Shown here piece by piece: positions 11,435 to 23,205 of a DNA stretch of 64,000 nt. The notes beneath the pieces were generated by a model that made no database searches, was not told the DNA's origin, and saw only the letters and a program-made list of their open reading frames with translations. Origin of the DNA: Linnemannia elongata (lineage: Eukaryota; Mortierellomycota; Mortierellomycetes; Mortierellales; Mortierellaceae). Position 1 is the stretch's first letter. Every line of letters begins with the position of its first letter. The DNA lies in NCBI GenBank assembly GCA_036320915.1, contig JAXBDG010000005.1, forward strand, positions 2,672,001 to 2,736,000, written 5' to 3'. Both the position numbers and the translations under genes were made by a program.

Positions 11435-12313
11435 TAGGATTTTATGTTTGGTTGTTGCTTCCTGCTAATGTCCTTGGTAGGTCGGTTGCTCCTGTCCTTG
11501 AAGGTCTTGGTTGTGTTGGTGAATGGTGATTAGCTTCTCACTTTTTAAAAAAAAGTGAATCGCCCTTTGTTGTTAAGTGACTGCCTATTGGATGTTGATC
11601 AAACTGCAAGTGTTCCTGGCTGTGTGAATTTTTTTTTTCTTCTTCTTTAAACCATTGCTTAAGTTACAGCCTAATCCATTTGACATCAACTTTACACATG
11701 AGTTGTCGGAAGGAGTAACGAGTGAGCAAGAGATGAACAATGTCGATGTAACATTGACAGGCAGGGTGTGGGTTTAGACCAGCGTCAGGTTACATATCCT
11801 CCTCTCTTTAGAGGTCGTATCATCAAGTAATTCCACGCGAACTGGTCGTAGACATCCAATGCCATATCTCACCTCATATACAAGCACCTCAAAAAAGGGC
11901 GAGCAATTTGAGAGGCAAGGTAGCCATTAGTGATCTCGGAACTCCTTCAATACATTACTACCTACTAACCGTCATCACCGCGTTTGTTCTCGCTTTATTG
12001 CCACTTGAGTTGCATCACGAGTCGCTAGCAGTCGAATTGTTACCTTCCTGCCTGGATGCCTTTTCATAAGTATTCATCCAGGATTGAATCTCCTCCAATT
12101 GACTAGCACCAAACCATACCTCATTAGCCTTTCAACAGACTTTTACTCCCACAAGGAACTCGTACCCTCGACGGCACCCGATAGCCCCTTCCCACACCTC
12201 CAAAAGAGAGAGAAGCTGATTACCATAACATTTTTGGTTTGTTCTGCTGGGGCTTAAAAATAAAGTTTTACATTTGTTCAAATTGACACGTTGTAAGGAA
12301 GCAGAATAAAAAC

Positions 12314-12395
12314 GTCTTTCGATCAATAATACTCACACAAAAGGCTTTTTTTGGGAACTCTTCTGCCTCGTTCTTTCTGTGTGAGATCGAAAGAC
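12314..12395. repeat. Imperfect palindrome with two nested arms
   Basis: GTCTTTCGATC at 12314-12324 and CTCACACA at 12332-12339 are mirrored by TGTGTGAG (12378-12385) running straight into GATCGAAAGAC (12385-12395). The left arm has a 7-nt insertion between the two blocks and the loop is 38 nt. No coding sequence overlaps it. Confidence 0.7.
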
Positions 12396-13586
12396 CACTC
12401 TGGGGTCTAGGTGCCCAGGGATTTTATTTGCAAAAAACAAAAAAAAAATGTCTTTCGCATGTCAATTGAACCCTTATCGCTAATGTTTTGTTATGCCATG
12501 CTAAACTGCAGAAGGAAAAAACAAAGAAAAAAAAAAAAGTGGACAAAGCGCATCGCATAAGGGCACGATGGGGGGTGGGGGAGAAAGTTTTTGCCACCAA
12601 ACAAGTCAAACAACAAAAAACAAAAAACAAGAGGTTGTACGCCATCACTCGACAAATGCCCCCATCTAAACGTGAGACAGACACATGCATGTTCAACTGG
12701 CGATGTTGTGGAGAAGAAAAGTTGCACGTTCGAGAAAAAAAACCAGAAGAGTACTTCTTTTGCTTCTTTGGGGTAAGGAAGGGGGGAAAGTACAAGCCCG
12801 GTGCTATGTAGTCTTTCAACTGTATCATTTTTTCGGTTCATCCTCAGCTTTTCACCGCCGCCAATTGGCCCCAGGCCCGGCAACTACCCCTCCTTCGTCC
12901 AAGTTCCCATCAATTTTTCATTCTTTCCTTCCACATTTGCAGTCCTCGGAGTGGTCGTTGGCACTTCAAGCTCATGCACCCGCTCGAGGCAGAAGCAGTA
13001 ACGAGACAAAGGGTCCTTCGCTTCTCCTGAGAACCACTAGTTGCTCAAGCGCACCAAAGGATAGCCAAACAGTGGTAGAACTCCCTACATGTATCCTTTT
13101 CCTTCCCCTCCTCCTCTTCCTTCTGATCCTCCTCATCCTTCGGATAGCTGCGTTTTGACTCTCGTTGTCTCTTAATCCCCAAAGATTTTTTCGAATTTGA
13201 CCATAATTGAGCGGCCGGATGCCCCTGGGAAAACAAAAAAAAAGAGAAATCATGCAAAACCATGCACTGTTTGCTGAAGCAAACCATCCGGAGGATTTTT
13301 TGTCGATATAAAAAAAAAAGAGCAGTGCGAGATGAGGCAAGGAACAAAGAGGGGAAAAAAGGTGGGGGGGAGGGAAGGAAGAACGAACCCAAGGCTTTTT
13401 TTTTTGGTTGATGACACGAGCCGAACGCATTGATATACACACACGTTGTAGACAAACAGAAAAGTACCAGTTTGTGTTCCCTAGGTGAGAAGGGAGGAGA
13501 AAGCGACAGGGTGCGAAGGGTGTCAACAACAATTGCTCAAGAAAGATCGAACTTAACCTTTACTTCGTTGAACCACGTTAACCCAA

Positions 13587-13587
<1 letters not shown>

Positions 13588-13626
<39 letters not shown>
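13588..13626. repeat. 39-nt poly(A) run
   Basis: Uninterrupted A run directly following GTTAACCCAAC. No retroelement coding sequence was seen upstream on the plus strand, so it could be a simple repeat or the tail of a very short insertion. Confidence 0.75.
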
Positions 13627-13628
<2 letters not shown>

Positions 13629-14662
13629 TAAAAAGAGGGGACCGATCGGTCAGTGACAGGCGGATGGAGGAGTTCCAAGCGGGAGGCGTTCGTTCGAATT
13701 GACAGGTAGTGTGTCGGTTCATTCTTTATTTTATTTGCTCGTATTCATATTTCTGCTGGGGCGGAAAAAGGGAAGGGTGGCTTTCTATGATCCATTGAAA
13801 GTAGCATTGTTGGAGGGAGTAGGTGTGGGGAGGGTAATGGTGGTGGTGGGGGGCAAGAAAGAATAGGAGAGCAATGTGGCGAAAGGGAAAGGGTGTGGTT
13901 GTTATGGATAGGGATGTACAATCAAAAAAGGGCACAAAGAGAGCAAGAGAGAGAGAGAGAGAAGAGAGAGAGCAAAGAGGAGGGGATTGACACGTTCACT
14001 TTCAGCAACCATAATCGTGTGTATGATTTACCCCAAAGACAATGACAGAGTGAATGATGCTGTCCGACCCAACCTTGTTTTTTCATTATTATGGTATATG
14101 CCGCCTATTCCTTTATCTCTCCCTCTCCCTCCTCTCTCCTTTTCCTTCTTTCTCTTTTTCACACTTTTCCCTTTTTCTTTTTTCTCCTTTTCTTTCTTCA
14201 TACCTCCTTTGACGGACTCATACAGGACGACACAGAACAGATAACAAGCAAGAACAATAACGACAAACCTTCTGGACCGACATTCATTCCTTAATCAACT
14301 CTTCGCTCATCAAACAAACAAGCATCAAGGATTGTCCGTGGCACCATACGCAAATTCACGTCGGCACCCTTTCTTTCCTTCCCCACAAAAAACAGAATAA
14401 TTCTGTCACCACAGAGCATCGACCATCGGGTCCAATTGGTACTTTGCATATCTCTTTCCTTCATTCTTCCCTTATCTTTCCCTTCCTTGCAGCCGGACTC
14501 ATCGACAACACACATACATACATACATACATACACAACGAGGAAAAGCAATTGAACATCAATCGTTAACATACACTCGGTGTCACACATCAACCACAAGT
14601 CAACAACTCAAGGAACAACAAGCATCAACAGAAACGGAGCATATCAACATCGAACATACACG

Positions 14663-16833
14663 ATGGCATTGATGGACCTGGGAATGTACCTGGCAAAGTC
14701 CACCTGGGCGGTCTCCTATGCGGCGGCGTCCTTTGTCACCCTCGTCCTCTCCTGGGTCGCGATCACAGGCACCGCGACCCGCAACCGCAAAATCAACATC
14801 ATCCTCTGCGTCCTCAGTAACCAGCTCTCGGAGCTGCCTCTTACTATTATGTGCACCGACGCATGTTTCTACACCTGGCTCAACCTCACCGGCACCTTCC
14901 GTACGTTCTTCTGGGCATGCTTTGAATCGATAAAGGGAATAACCGTTGTCCATTTGGCATGTTACTTACCTTTGCTGTGTATTGGGGATGAATCATATGC
15001 AAATAGAGGAGTCGCTGTTGGTCCGGTTCTTTTACTACACAAACATCATCACGGCTGTTGGGCTCCTGTATCTGTTTAAACGATCATTTGAGGTCCAAGC
15101 GCTCGGACAAAAGTTTCTGGATCAACTGGCCAAGGAGAGCAAGGACTGGATTGAACTTCCTGGTCCCACCACGTAAGTGAGATTTCTCTTCCCTGTACTT
15201 TCTGCACAGGCCAAGGGGAAGGGGAACTGTAAGAATGAAAGAATTACATCGTGAGAATAGAAAGGAGGGATGCGATCCATTTTTGTACTGACCGACTGTC
15301 TCTCTTATCTGACGGTTCATTTTGATAGTGCTCGGTTTTGGCAGCAGTTGTTGAACCCGTTCCTTTGGTCGGGAGATTACACCCTCTACGAGAACAGTAC
15401 GTCAGGAAGGGGTTATTATTGTCGTCAAAGGATTTAATGGAACAGGCAAGAAAGTCATCATTTACTAACTACCCTTTCACTTTTAACGTCTGATAGTCCC
15501 ATATTGGACATCAAAGGAACAACTGAGCGTAATTAAATCAGACGGATGGGAGTCGGCGGCAGAGATGAGTCTGGACATTTACAAACCCCACACAGTCGAA
15601 GGAGGCGACGACAGACCTGTCCTTGTATGTTATCTTTCTTGACTTCTCAACAATTGTGTAAAGTGACGGAAAGCAAGGAAACCACAGACCCTCTTCCTGC
15701 AGGAGCATTCTCTTACTCAACATTATTTATATCCACATAGTTTTACATGCATGGTGGAGGATGGACAGCAGGAAGCAAGAAAATCATTGGACCTCTTCTC
15801 ACAGAGATGATCTCGCAGGACTGGATCGTGGTCGCAGTGGGCTACCGTTTAAGCGCCAAGGCAGGATACCCGACCCAGTTGTTGGACTGCAAGCGGGCCT
15901 TGCGCTGGGTCAAGGACGAAATCCGGACATTTGGAGGCAACCCCAACAACATCATTGTCGCAGGCGACTCTGCAGGTGGCCATATGGCCTGTATGTTGGC
16001 CCTGACCCCCAACCAGCCCGAGTACCAGCCTGGATTCGAGAAAGTTGATACGACTGTTCAGGGATGTTTGGGCCTCAGTGCTGTTGTGGATCTGGTCGAT
16101 ATGAATAATGTCTGTAACCATGATGGGCGTGGACGGTTTATCAGGGACGTGGCTAAGCGTGAAGGATCCCCCGACTCTGCCGACAGTACGTATCTTTTTG
16201 GAATCACGGACTTGTCTATTGGCTTCTATGATCTCTGGATCAAAAATATCTGTTTAACCATGGCCGTTTGTCATTTTTTCCCCTGGAATGAGTAGATATC
16301 AAGTTCTTGTCTGAGCATTCGCCCAGGTTCCGTATCAAGGGTGGCGCAGGAATTCCCTTCATGATTATCCAGTACGTTCTTTGCTTTTTATCCTTCGATT
16401 GGCATGCCGTGAGTGCTTCACGAGTTTCTAACAGGCTGTCTAAATTTACTTGTTTGTATGCTTTTTTCTTCCTAGTGGCGATATTGATACATTGACACCT
16501 GTGCAAAATACGCGCGCCTTTGTCAACGAGTTCCGCAACAGTAAGTAATATCTAGCCTTATCTTTCTTTTCTCAACAGTCATTCAGGCAGGGATAGGAAA
16601 AGGTCCTAACGCGACCCATTCTCTGTGAACTATTAGAGAGCAATGCGTCGATGACATATCTGGAGATCCCAGGAGGCCACCACTGCTTCCACCTGATCTC
16701 ATCTCCACGTTCATGGTACACTGTTATTTCCGCAGGTCAATGGTTGACACACCACTTTGACAATGTTGCGCCAGTCGATGCGGCCAAGAAGCTTCAGGTC
16801 CATGAGATCGTTGAATGGGGCTGGACAGTTTAA
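14663..16833 (+). CDS. Membrane-anchored alpha/beta hydrolase, HSL/carboxylesterase type (460 aa, 8 exons)
   Basis: Predicted ester hydrolase of the alpha/beta-hydrolase-3 (hormone-sensitive lipase-like) type. Exons: 14663-14900, 15007-15172, 15329-15396, 15497-15624, 15741-16185, 16296-16371, 16476-16540 and 16637-16833; phases agree throughout. The N-terminal 120 residues are hydrophobic, with segments such as VSYAAASFVTLVLSWVAI and RFFYYTNIITAVGLLYLF, so the enzyme is probably anchored in a membrane, perhaps the ER. The catalytic part shows the oxyanion motif HGGGW (204-208), nucleophile motif GDSAGG (Ser 277), HGDIDTLTP (Asp 376 or 378 candidates) and IPGGHHCFH (His 410 or 411). The length suits fungal sterol-esterase-like and isoprenylcysteine-methylesterase-like relatives, but the substrate cannot be decided. 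An upstream in-frame extension exists; MALMDLG was preferred because the hydrophobic region starts there. Confidence 0.87.
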
Positions 16834-17654
16834 TTCTTAACAGCTCTTTCATAGCCCTTTTCACCCATATACCCCTCTATCCATTCCCATGGTATTAAAA
16901 ATATCTTATTCGTAGGAGCGATCATTGCAGTAGGAGTGTAAACCCAACAATAGAAGCATACCAGTGTACGACAACAGCCACGACGACAGAGACACGACTC
17001 CAGGTACAAGATTGAGCAATTGAAGGTTTTGTGCGCCTGCCTCTCCCTACCTATCGACTCCTTCTACCTCTGCCCCAGCACCCCTACTTTACAAGTGGGT
17101 AAATAATTCAACTGTAAATTCGATCGGTTTACATCGCCTGTTCTCCTTGTTCATATTCCTCGTGGCACATTTGATTTCTTGTTTTTTTTTTGTTGTTTTT
17201 GTTGTCTGCTTTTTCGACTTGTGGTTGAGAGCAGGGACGAAAAGGCAACACAAGTTGCGAATAATATAAAAGAAAATGAACTCCCAGCCTACCTGTTTGT
17301 TTTGTCTGTTAACCCCGCCAGGAACTAGGAAACAACATCCGAGGGTACTAATTTATTTCTTTGAGTTTTGCACTGCTGCAGGCCAGGCTGTACCACTCTG
17401 TTCTTTTTCTCTCTCTTTCTCTCGCTCTCTCTCTCTCTATTCTCTTCCACCCCCTCTTTTCCTCTTCACCACTCTTTCCTCATCACCCCTTCAATCCTCT
17501 TCTCCCTCTCATCACCATCTCTTACTTATACCCTTTAATACTCCCTCTCTTTCTCCCAGAGCTAGTCTCAACCCAACTCTCCCCTATTCAGCCCACCACT
17601 CTCAACTAATAACCCTTATTTAACCCTCTGCCAAGTGCAGACAGGCCTCACAAG
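16834..17654. other. 3' UTR of the hydrolase and promoter of kelch protein 1
   Basis: No gene seen. The last 250 bases before the kelch start codon are strongly CT-rich (17400-17650), as is common in the 5' leaders of this window. Confidence 0.6.
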
Positions 17655-20177
17655 ATGCCTCCCCCCTCTTCCCGGAGGAGAACCCACCACTCAAAACCCC
17701 TCTCACTTCTTGCATCCCTCTCCCTCTCTCTCCTCCTCATCTCTTCCCCCACCGCAACCGCAAGCTCCCCATACCCCGTCGGAGGATTCGCAATCTGCCA
17801 AACCGCCTCCGCCCTTCACATTCAAGGCGGAGTCACCTACGAGCCCACTGCAACCTATCTCCAACCGACCAACCAGCACTTCCGTCTCGACCTCTCTCAA
17901 TCCTTTGGCCTTTCCTCTTCTGCCCCCGTCTGGGCCAATCTTACATCGGATTTTTCGCCATATCAGAGGTTTCATTCTGGTGCTTGTGTCCCCGGGCAGA
18001 AAAAGTTTCTGACGGTGGGAAATGCGGATACGGCGAACGCGGGCGGGGCGGGGTTTATGATGGCTTATGATATGGACAAGGGGACTTGGGACGCTGTTGA
18101 GAAGGCTGTTAGTCAGGATACGGGGCCTACTGGCAATGGTGGAAACAATGGTAATGGGAAAGGAAACAATAAAGGAGGACCAAGGATCAGTGCAGCAGGC
18201 AGAACCATGGCCGGGTTCGCCCTCGCCGTCAATCCCACAACGGGATCACCCATCCCCAGCACTTCAGATACCGCCCTTGGCGTCGTGATCGGCGGAGGTT
18301 GGATTCCTCAAAAGTCTAGCACGACCCCCTCAGTCCTGGCATCCGACCTAATCGGCCTCGTCACCGAAGCCGACCTCATCTCTATCAACAAGAGCGGTGA
18401 TGTAGATGGAAGTACGTTTGTATGGACCGTTGCGCCGCTGGGAGGGAATGGTGGGCAGAATGTGAATGCGAATTTGGGACAGGTGGTTGGAGCAAGGGTG
18501 GTGATTGCACCGGGTGGGGGCAAGGCTGTTGTTGTTGGCGGGGTTGTCAAGGGTGGGAATGCTGGTGCTGGGTCTGGGATGCCGTTGGGGTCGCTGCCGG
18601 TTGTTGATATGGCGACTGGAGCTGTTATTAGTCAGGTAAGTCCTATGAGATACTCAAAGAGGAAGAGTGCTGTTACGTCCAAATGGGAAAAAGTGAATGA
18701 AGAAGAAGAAGAAGAAGAAGAAGAAGAAGAAGAAGAAAAAGAAGAAAACAACAAGTGTAGTCTCTTTCTTGCTCGCTTTCTGCTTCAATTTCCTTTGCAG
18801 ATGCGATACTAATTCGTCTCCTTGACACGCGTGAATATACGAACTCATTATAGAAAACTATATCAGCAACACCTAATGGAACACCTACACCACGATACGG
18901 ACACTGCGTCGCTCTGTGTAAGTCCTTCAGAGAATGCGGACAAAATTGCGTTTGTCAATGAAATGGACCTCATATGAACCTCAGATATATTAACACCATC
19001 ATTTCTCTTTCAAACAGCGACGGATGGAAACACGATGTACATGTTTGGAGGCGCATTGGCGGCGAACGACAAGATCACCAACGACATTTTTGCACTGGAT
19101 CTTACGACTTGGACCTGGTCACAGCCAACAATCGCAGCGGGTGCTATCACTCCACCACCAGTCCGTGACCACCAATGCATCATGGTCGGCGACCAACTCT
19201 TGTCCCTCTTAGGGTTCAACGCCAACGGTGCACCTGCATCTGCAACCCCTCTCGCTCTCAACACCACAGGTACTGACTCTCCCATTCCGCCATTGCCACC
19301 CATCTACGTACTCTCGACATCTGCTTGGTCTTGGTCCACCCAGTTCAATGCTTTACCGGGCACGCCTCGTCCTCCGTCACCACCTTCAGTCTCAACGGAT
19401 GGGAGTAAAGGAAAAGTCAACGGAGTTGCTATTGGATTTGGGGTTGTTTTCGGGTTTGCGTTTCTGGCCGTGATTGGGTTCCAGGTCTTCTCGCACCGGC
19501 GTCGTAAGCAAAGGAAGGCGGATACGTTGCTATTGATTGAGATGGAGCAGCGGAAGAAGGATGATGAGAAATTAGAGAAGGATCGGAGGAAGAAGGATGA
19601 GAGCTCCCCTCTCCCGGCTCCTCCTTCTCAACCGTACCCGGCACATTTGAATGGTGGACTTGCGGGCGGTTATGAGCAGGATTATTACTCGCAGGGTGGT
19701 CAGGGAGGAGGAGGAGGGTATTACCCAGGTGGTCACGATCCCTTCCAGAACCCGGATTATCAACACCAGCAACAAATGCACATGCAACATATGCAACATA
19801 TGCAACATAGTCAGTATGGCCAGTTTACACCCAACCAGTATTATGCACCACCAGGCGGAGGAGGATTTGCCGACGGTCATGATCGGAACCCTTTCGATCA
19901 CCCTTCTGGAACCCCTGGCAATAACCTGAGCAACAACAATAATAACAACAGCAACAACATGTATAGATCACCGCCACATACAGCCTCAAATCCCCAGCTA
20001 TACGTCCCTGAGGAAATGGGATCTTCTGCTTACCACCATGCTGGTCAAGGTGGTGGTCAAAATGGAGACAGTAATGTCAAGGTCCCTGTTAGTAGAAGCG
20101 GTAGTGGTGGGGAATTAGGAGTGAGGGGTGCGGGCAATAAGATGTCGTTTGTTGATTCCTCTTCTGCTTACCGTTGA
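17655..20177 (+). CDS. Single-span kelch protein 1 with Q/N/G-rich tail (734 aa, 3 exons)
   Basis: Predicted plasma-membrane or secretory-pathway protein with a kelch beta-propeller outside and a long cytosolic tail; ligand unknown. Exons: 17655-18635, 18854-18917 and 19018-20177. A signal peptide is likely within residues 1-38 (basic start, then a Leu/Ser-rich core). Kelch-type blades include TPTPRYGHCVAL and the canonical YMFGG...NDIFALDLTTWTWSQ. One membrane span lies at about 484-508 (VAIGFGVVFGFAFLAVIGF), followed by a basic stop-transfer RRRKQRK, a charged helix rich in E/K/R, then Gly/Gln/Asn/His repeats (MQH triplets, Asn runs). The tail contains HDPFQNPD and DRNPFDHP, resembling DPF and NPF endocytic motifs. 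The donor of exon 2 (CTGT before GTAAGT) was chosen by phase. Intron 1 contains a GAA microsatellite. The next gene has the same architecture. Confidence 0.85.
18699..18737. repeat. GAA microsatellite inside intron 1 of kelch gene 1
   Basis: About twelve consecutive GAA units on the plus strand within the 218-nt intron (18636-18853). Confidence 0.85.
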
Positions 20178-23100
20178 ACGGTGAGAGAGGAGGTTAATAA
20201 ATTGTTGAAAACAAACCCAATGCGTTTTCGTGTATAATTTGTTGGTGGTGGATATCCCCTGTAGTTATTCAACTCTCATATGAACTGTTCTTGTTCATAC
20301 CTTGTTTCCAACAATACAATTATGTTTTTCTTTATTATGTTTCCCCTTTTTTACCATCGTGCCTTGTCTTCCTGGACATTTTCCCCTTTTGTCCCTGGAC
20401 AGAGGGAGAGCTTAGAGCCGTTTTTGGTTCATTGGGGAAAACATTAACACCATATGAATCAAAAATCATGATCTACGCCGTGTGAATAGCAAGTCATCAT
20501 CTATGACTTGTTATTAAAAAGCATGATCCACGCTGTGGGAAATACATGGGAATCAACCCCCAATTCGCAGTGTCATTTTGACGGTGGTGCGATTTATCCA
20601 TCCACCCTTTGTGTACATCATTGTCTTCCCTCATTGACCTCGCTTGCTGGTTTATTGTCTCTTAAGATGACTAATCGACTCAGTCCGCTTGGAGAGCAGC
20701 ACAAGTGTAACCACGTCTCTTCCCTCTCGTTATTTTGCTGCCGACGCAGCAACAATAATCGGCACCCTTCAGCTCGTTGGCTAACACCTACCAGCGCAAC
20801 GACATTCTTACGACCTTAAGAGAGCAACGACAAAGACAACAACAAAAAACATACGGCTATTCCCTTGGATGCACTGGATGTACTGGATACGACCTCTGGA
20901 TGGGGTTCGGGCGTAGTTGATCAAGTAAATCGAGTTCGATAGTGTTAGTTTCGAGGAATGCAAGGAACTACGATCGGGTAGCTCCCAGAAGGTGATGGAT
21001 ACAAATAGGGAGCAGTCGACTCATTGGTGAAGAGTGTGTTCCACTGTTGTACGTTCCCTGGACGTGGTCGTTGAAAACCCTTTACGGGTCACAGGATACA
21101 ATGTTACAAAACACAGCATATTTCGGTAGAAAAAAACGCAGGGTGAAAGAGGTATCTGTAAGGGTGTATCGTCGTACAGTTTATCAAACACGTTTTCTCC
21201 TTTTTTTTTTTTTGTCCTAGAGAAGGATGCTTTGTAAGAAAAAGGAAAATGAAGATGATTGATGGTCCAGCGAGACCTATGGAGTTAGTTTCTTGAACGT
21301 TGAATGTTGAACTTTGAATGCCTAACGTTTTGCGCACAAGCCAGACGAGGATAGCTAGGGTCTTAGAGTGCCTTTAATGGCGCCCCGTTGATTTGTCTTG
21401 CTCGAATGGAAAAATAGGTCCAATTACATAACAAGCCTTAGTGCTTTGACCGGGGTGCAGACAGTACCCGGGAGAACTTTTTTTTTTTGCTGACCGTTAT
21501 AGCGGTATGAAGATGAATTAAGAGTTGAAGAGCGGCATGACAGAAAAAAGGTTGAGCGCAAGGGGGAAGGGAGCTGCCCTGTGTATTCGTCAGTATTTTG
21601 TATTGCGTTTTTGTGTGCTTTTTGTGTGGTTGGGGTTCGGGGGCGCGCCTAGACCTTGAAAACGGGAAGAAAAAAAGATTTGGAGGGAGGTATGAAAAAT
21701 TTGAAAAAAGGGCTCTCAGGCTGCCTGTTCATTTGTTCCTCTCTGGTGAACGACCCGTCCAACGTCTTTGAACAAATTCATTTTCGCGAAAATTGTGAGA
21801 TTGATGGCAATGAGAAGAGAGCAAACGTTGGTGATTGTGGCCCCCTCTTTTAATTGTCTTTGTGGTTGTCGTTGTTGATGTTGTTTGTTCTTGTTCCTAC
21901 TGTGCTTGTTGTTTATGCGCGCGCGTGTGTGTGTGTGATTGTGGGCAATTTATATGTGTCATCAAGAAAAGTCTGATGTGTAATTGGATGAAAATGGTGG
22001 CGACCAGAGGAGGGAAGGGAGAGAAACAAAGACGATTAGAGTTTTTTGATCAAAAAGGAAAGGTCCGATTTCAGGCACCATCAGTGAAGACGGTCGGGGG
22101 AAAAGAAGGAGAGGATGAAGAAAGAGCGACAGTGGCAAAATAACAACATTGGAGACGACAACAACTGCGGTAGAAAAAAAATGGACAGGGCAACGGCGCG
22201 ATTGAAAAGAACGAACGGACATCCAAACATTCAAGGAGAGAAAGAGAAAGAGAGAGAGGGAGAAAGGGAGAGGAAAGACACTCTTTTGGCCCTTGGAGGT
22301 GCGTGTGTGCATGTTTGTGTTTGTGTTTATGTTGTTGCGTGTGTTGCTCAATTGCAGACAGACGAATGGTGCTCTCACTCTTTTTCTTTCCTCCGCCCCT
22401 GCCCCATTCATCCAGTCAAACCGCAAAGTTCTATTTGCAGCTCTGGCCCCCTCTCTTTCCTCTTGTCTCTTGTTCATCGGTTCTCTTCTGAGTGAACATA
22501 CGCCCTGATTCACATCTTCCCCCTCATCGGAGGCTGCGTTCGTTCATCCATTCCACAGTTCCATTCCTTTTTTTGTTCTTCCTGTTTCTCTTTTTTTTTT
22601 TTCCTTCTTTTTTGTGCTTCCGCCCTTCGTTCCTACCTTTTGTCTCTTTTCCCTTCTTTTTCTTCTTCTCCTCGGGACTCATCCTTCTATATCCCCTCCT
22701 TCCTTTCACTTGTTTTCCTCAGCCCTCAGCCCAGCATCGCCCATCCGTACCTTTCCCTCTTCTCTCCCTTCACACTCCTCCCTCTTCTCTCCTTCCTTCA
22801 CTCTTCCTCACCCATACCCTTCCTTTACATACCCATATCTCCGCCAGCGGACCAACAAACCACCACAACCCCCCCCCCCCCCCCCCTTTTAATTCACGCC
22901 ATTCCCCTCTCGTCACCTCACACCTTCTCCTCTCCTTCCTTTCTCAACGGTCGTCGCCTTTCCTTTCCTCACAACCAGAATCGCGCTCCTCCTTTTTCTC
23001 TTCAACTGAAACTATTCCCACTAGAATCAACGTGGTACCTGCACTAGTCCCCTCTTCTCCCCTTCTGCAAGTCTTCTTCTGGCGCCATTTTCACCTTCCT

Positions 23101-23205
23101 CCCTTCCGGTTTTATTAATTCTTAATCGGCACTAGCAAGGAAAAGGCAAACAAAGAGCAGCAACCACCCTACCACCTTCAAACAAAGCAGCACAAATACC
23201 AAAAC
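20178..23205. other. 3-kb spacer between the two kelch genes
   Basis: Contains the 3' end of kelch 1 (TTAATAAA-like signal near 20193), a hairpin with flanking direct repeats (20466-20539), a GT-rich patch (21845-21950), and a long polypyrimidine leader (22500-23150) with an 18-nt C run (22869-22886). No coding sequence supported. Confidence 0.55.
20466..20539. repeat. 13-bp stem-loop flanked by 19-bp imperfect direct repeats
   Basis: The arms at 20485-20497 and 20503-20515 pair over 13 positions, with one G-T wobble, around a 5-nt loop and are followed by an A run. Immediately outside lie TCATGATCTACGCCGTGTG (20466-20484) and GCATGATCCACGCTGTGGG (20521-20539), which differ at a few positions. 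Confidence 0.75.

Larger units (their letters stand above)
11435..14662. other. 3.2-kb gene-free spacer
   Basis: Divergent promoter region between the Bmt2-type gene (minus) and the hydrolase (plus). It holds an imperfect palindrome (12314-12395), a 39-nt A run (13588-13626), purine-rich GA repeats near 13940-13985 and a CATA tandem run near 14513-14535. Longer open stretches are low-complexity Lys/Phe/Ser translations and were not called. Confidence 0.55.

Noticed and set aside
18636..18853. Read-through of kelch gene 1 into a poly-Glu tail
   Set aside because: The Glu run is the GAA microsatellite in an intron with good GT-AG signals; splicing restores the kelch domain.
22492..23118. 208-codon open frame upstream of kelch gene 2
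   Set aside because: Pure Ser/Phe/Pro/Leu translation of a polypyrimidine leader, with no motif and alternative open frames on the same strand.
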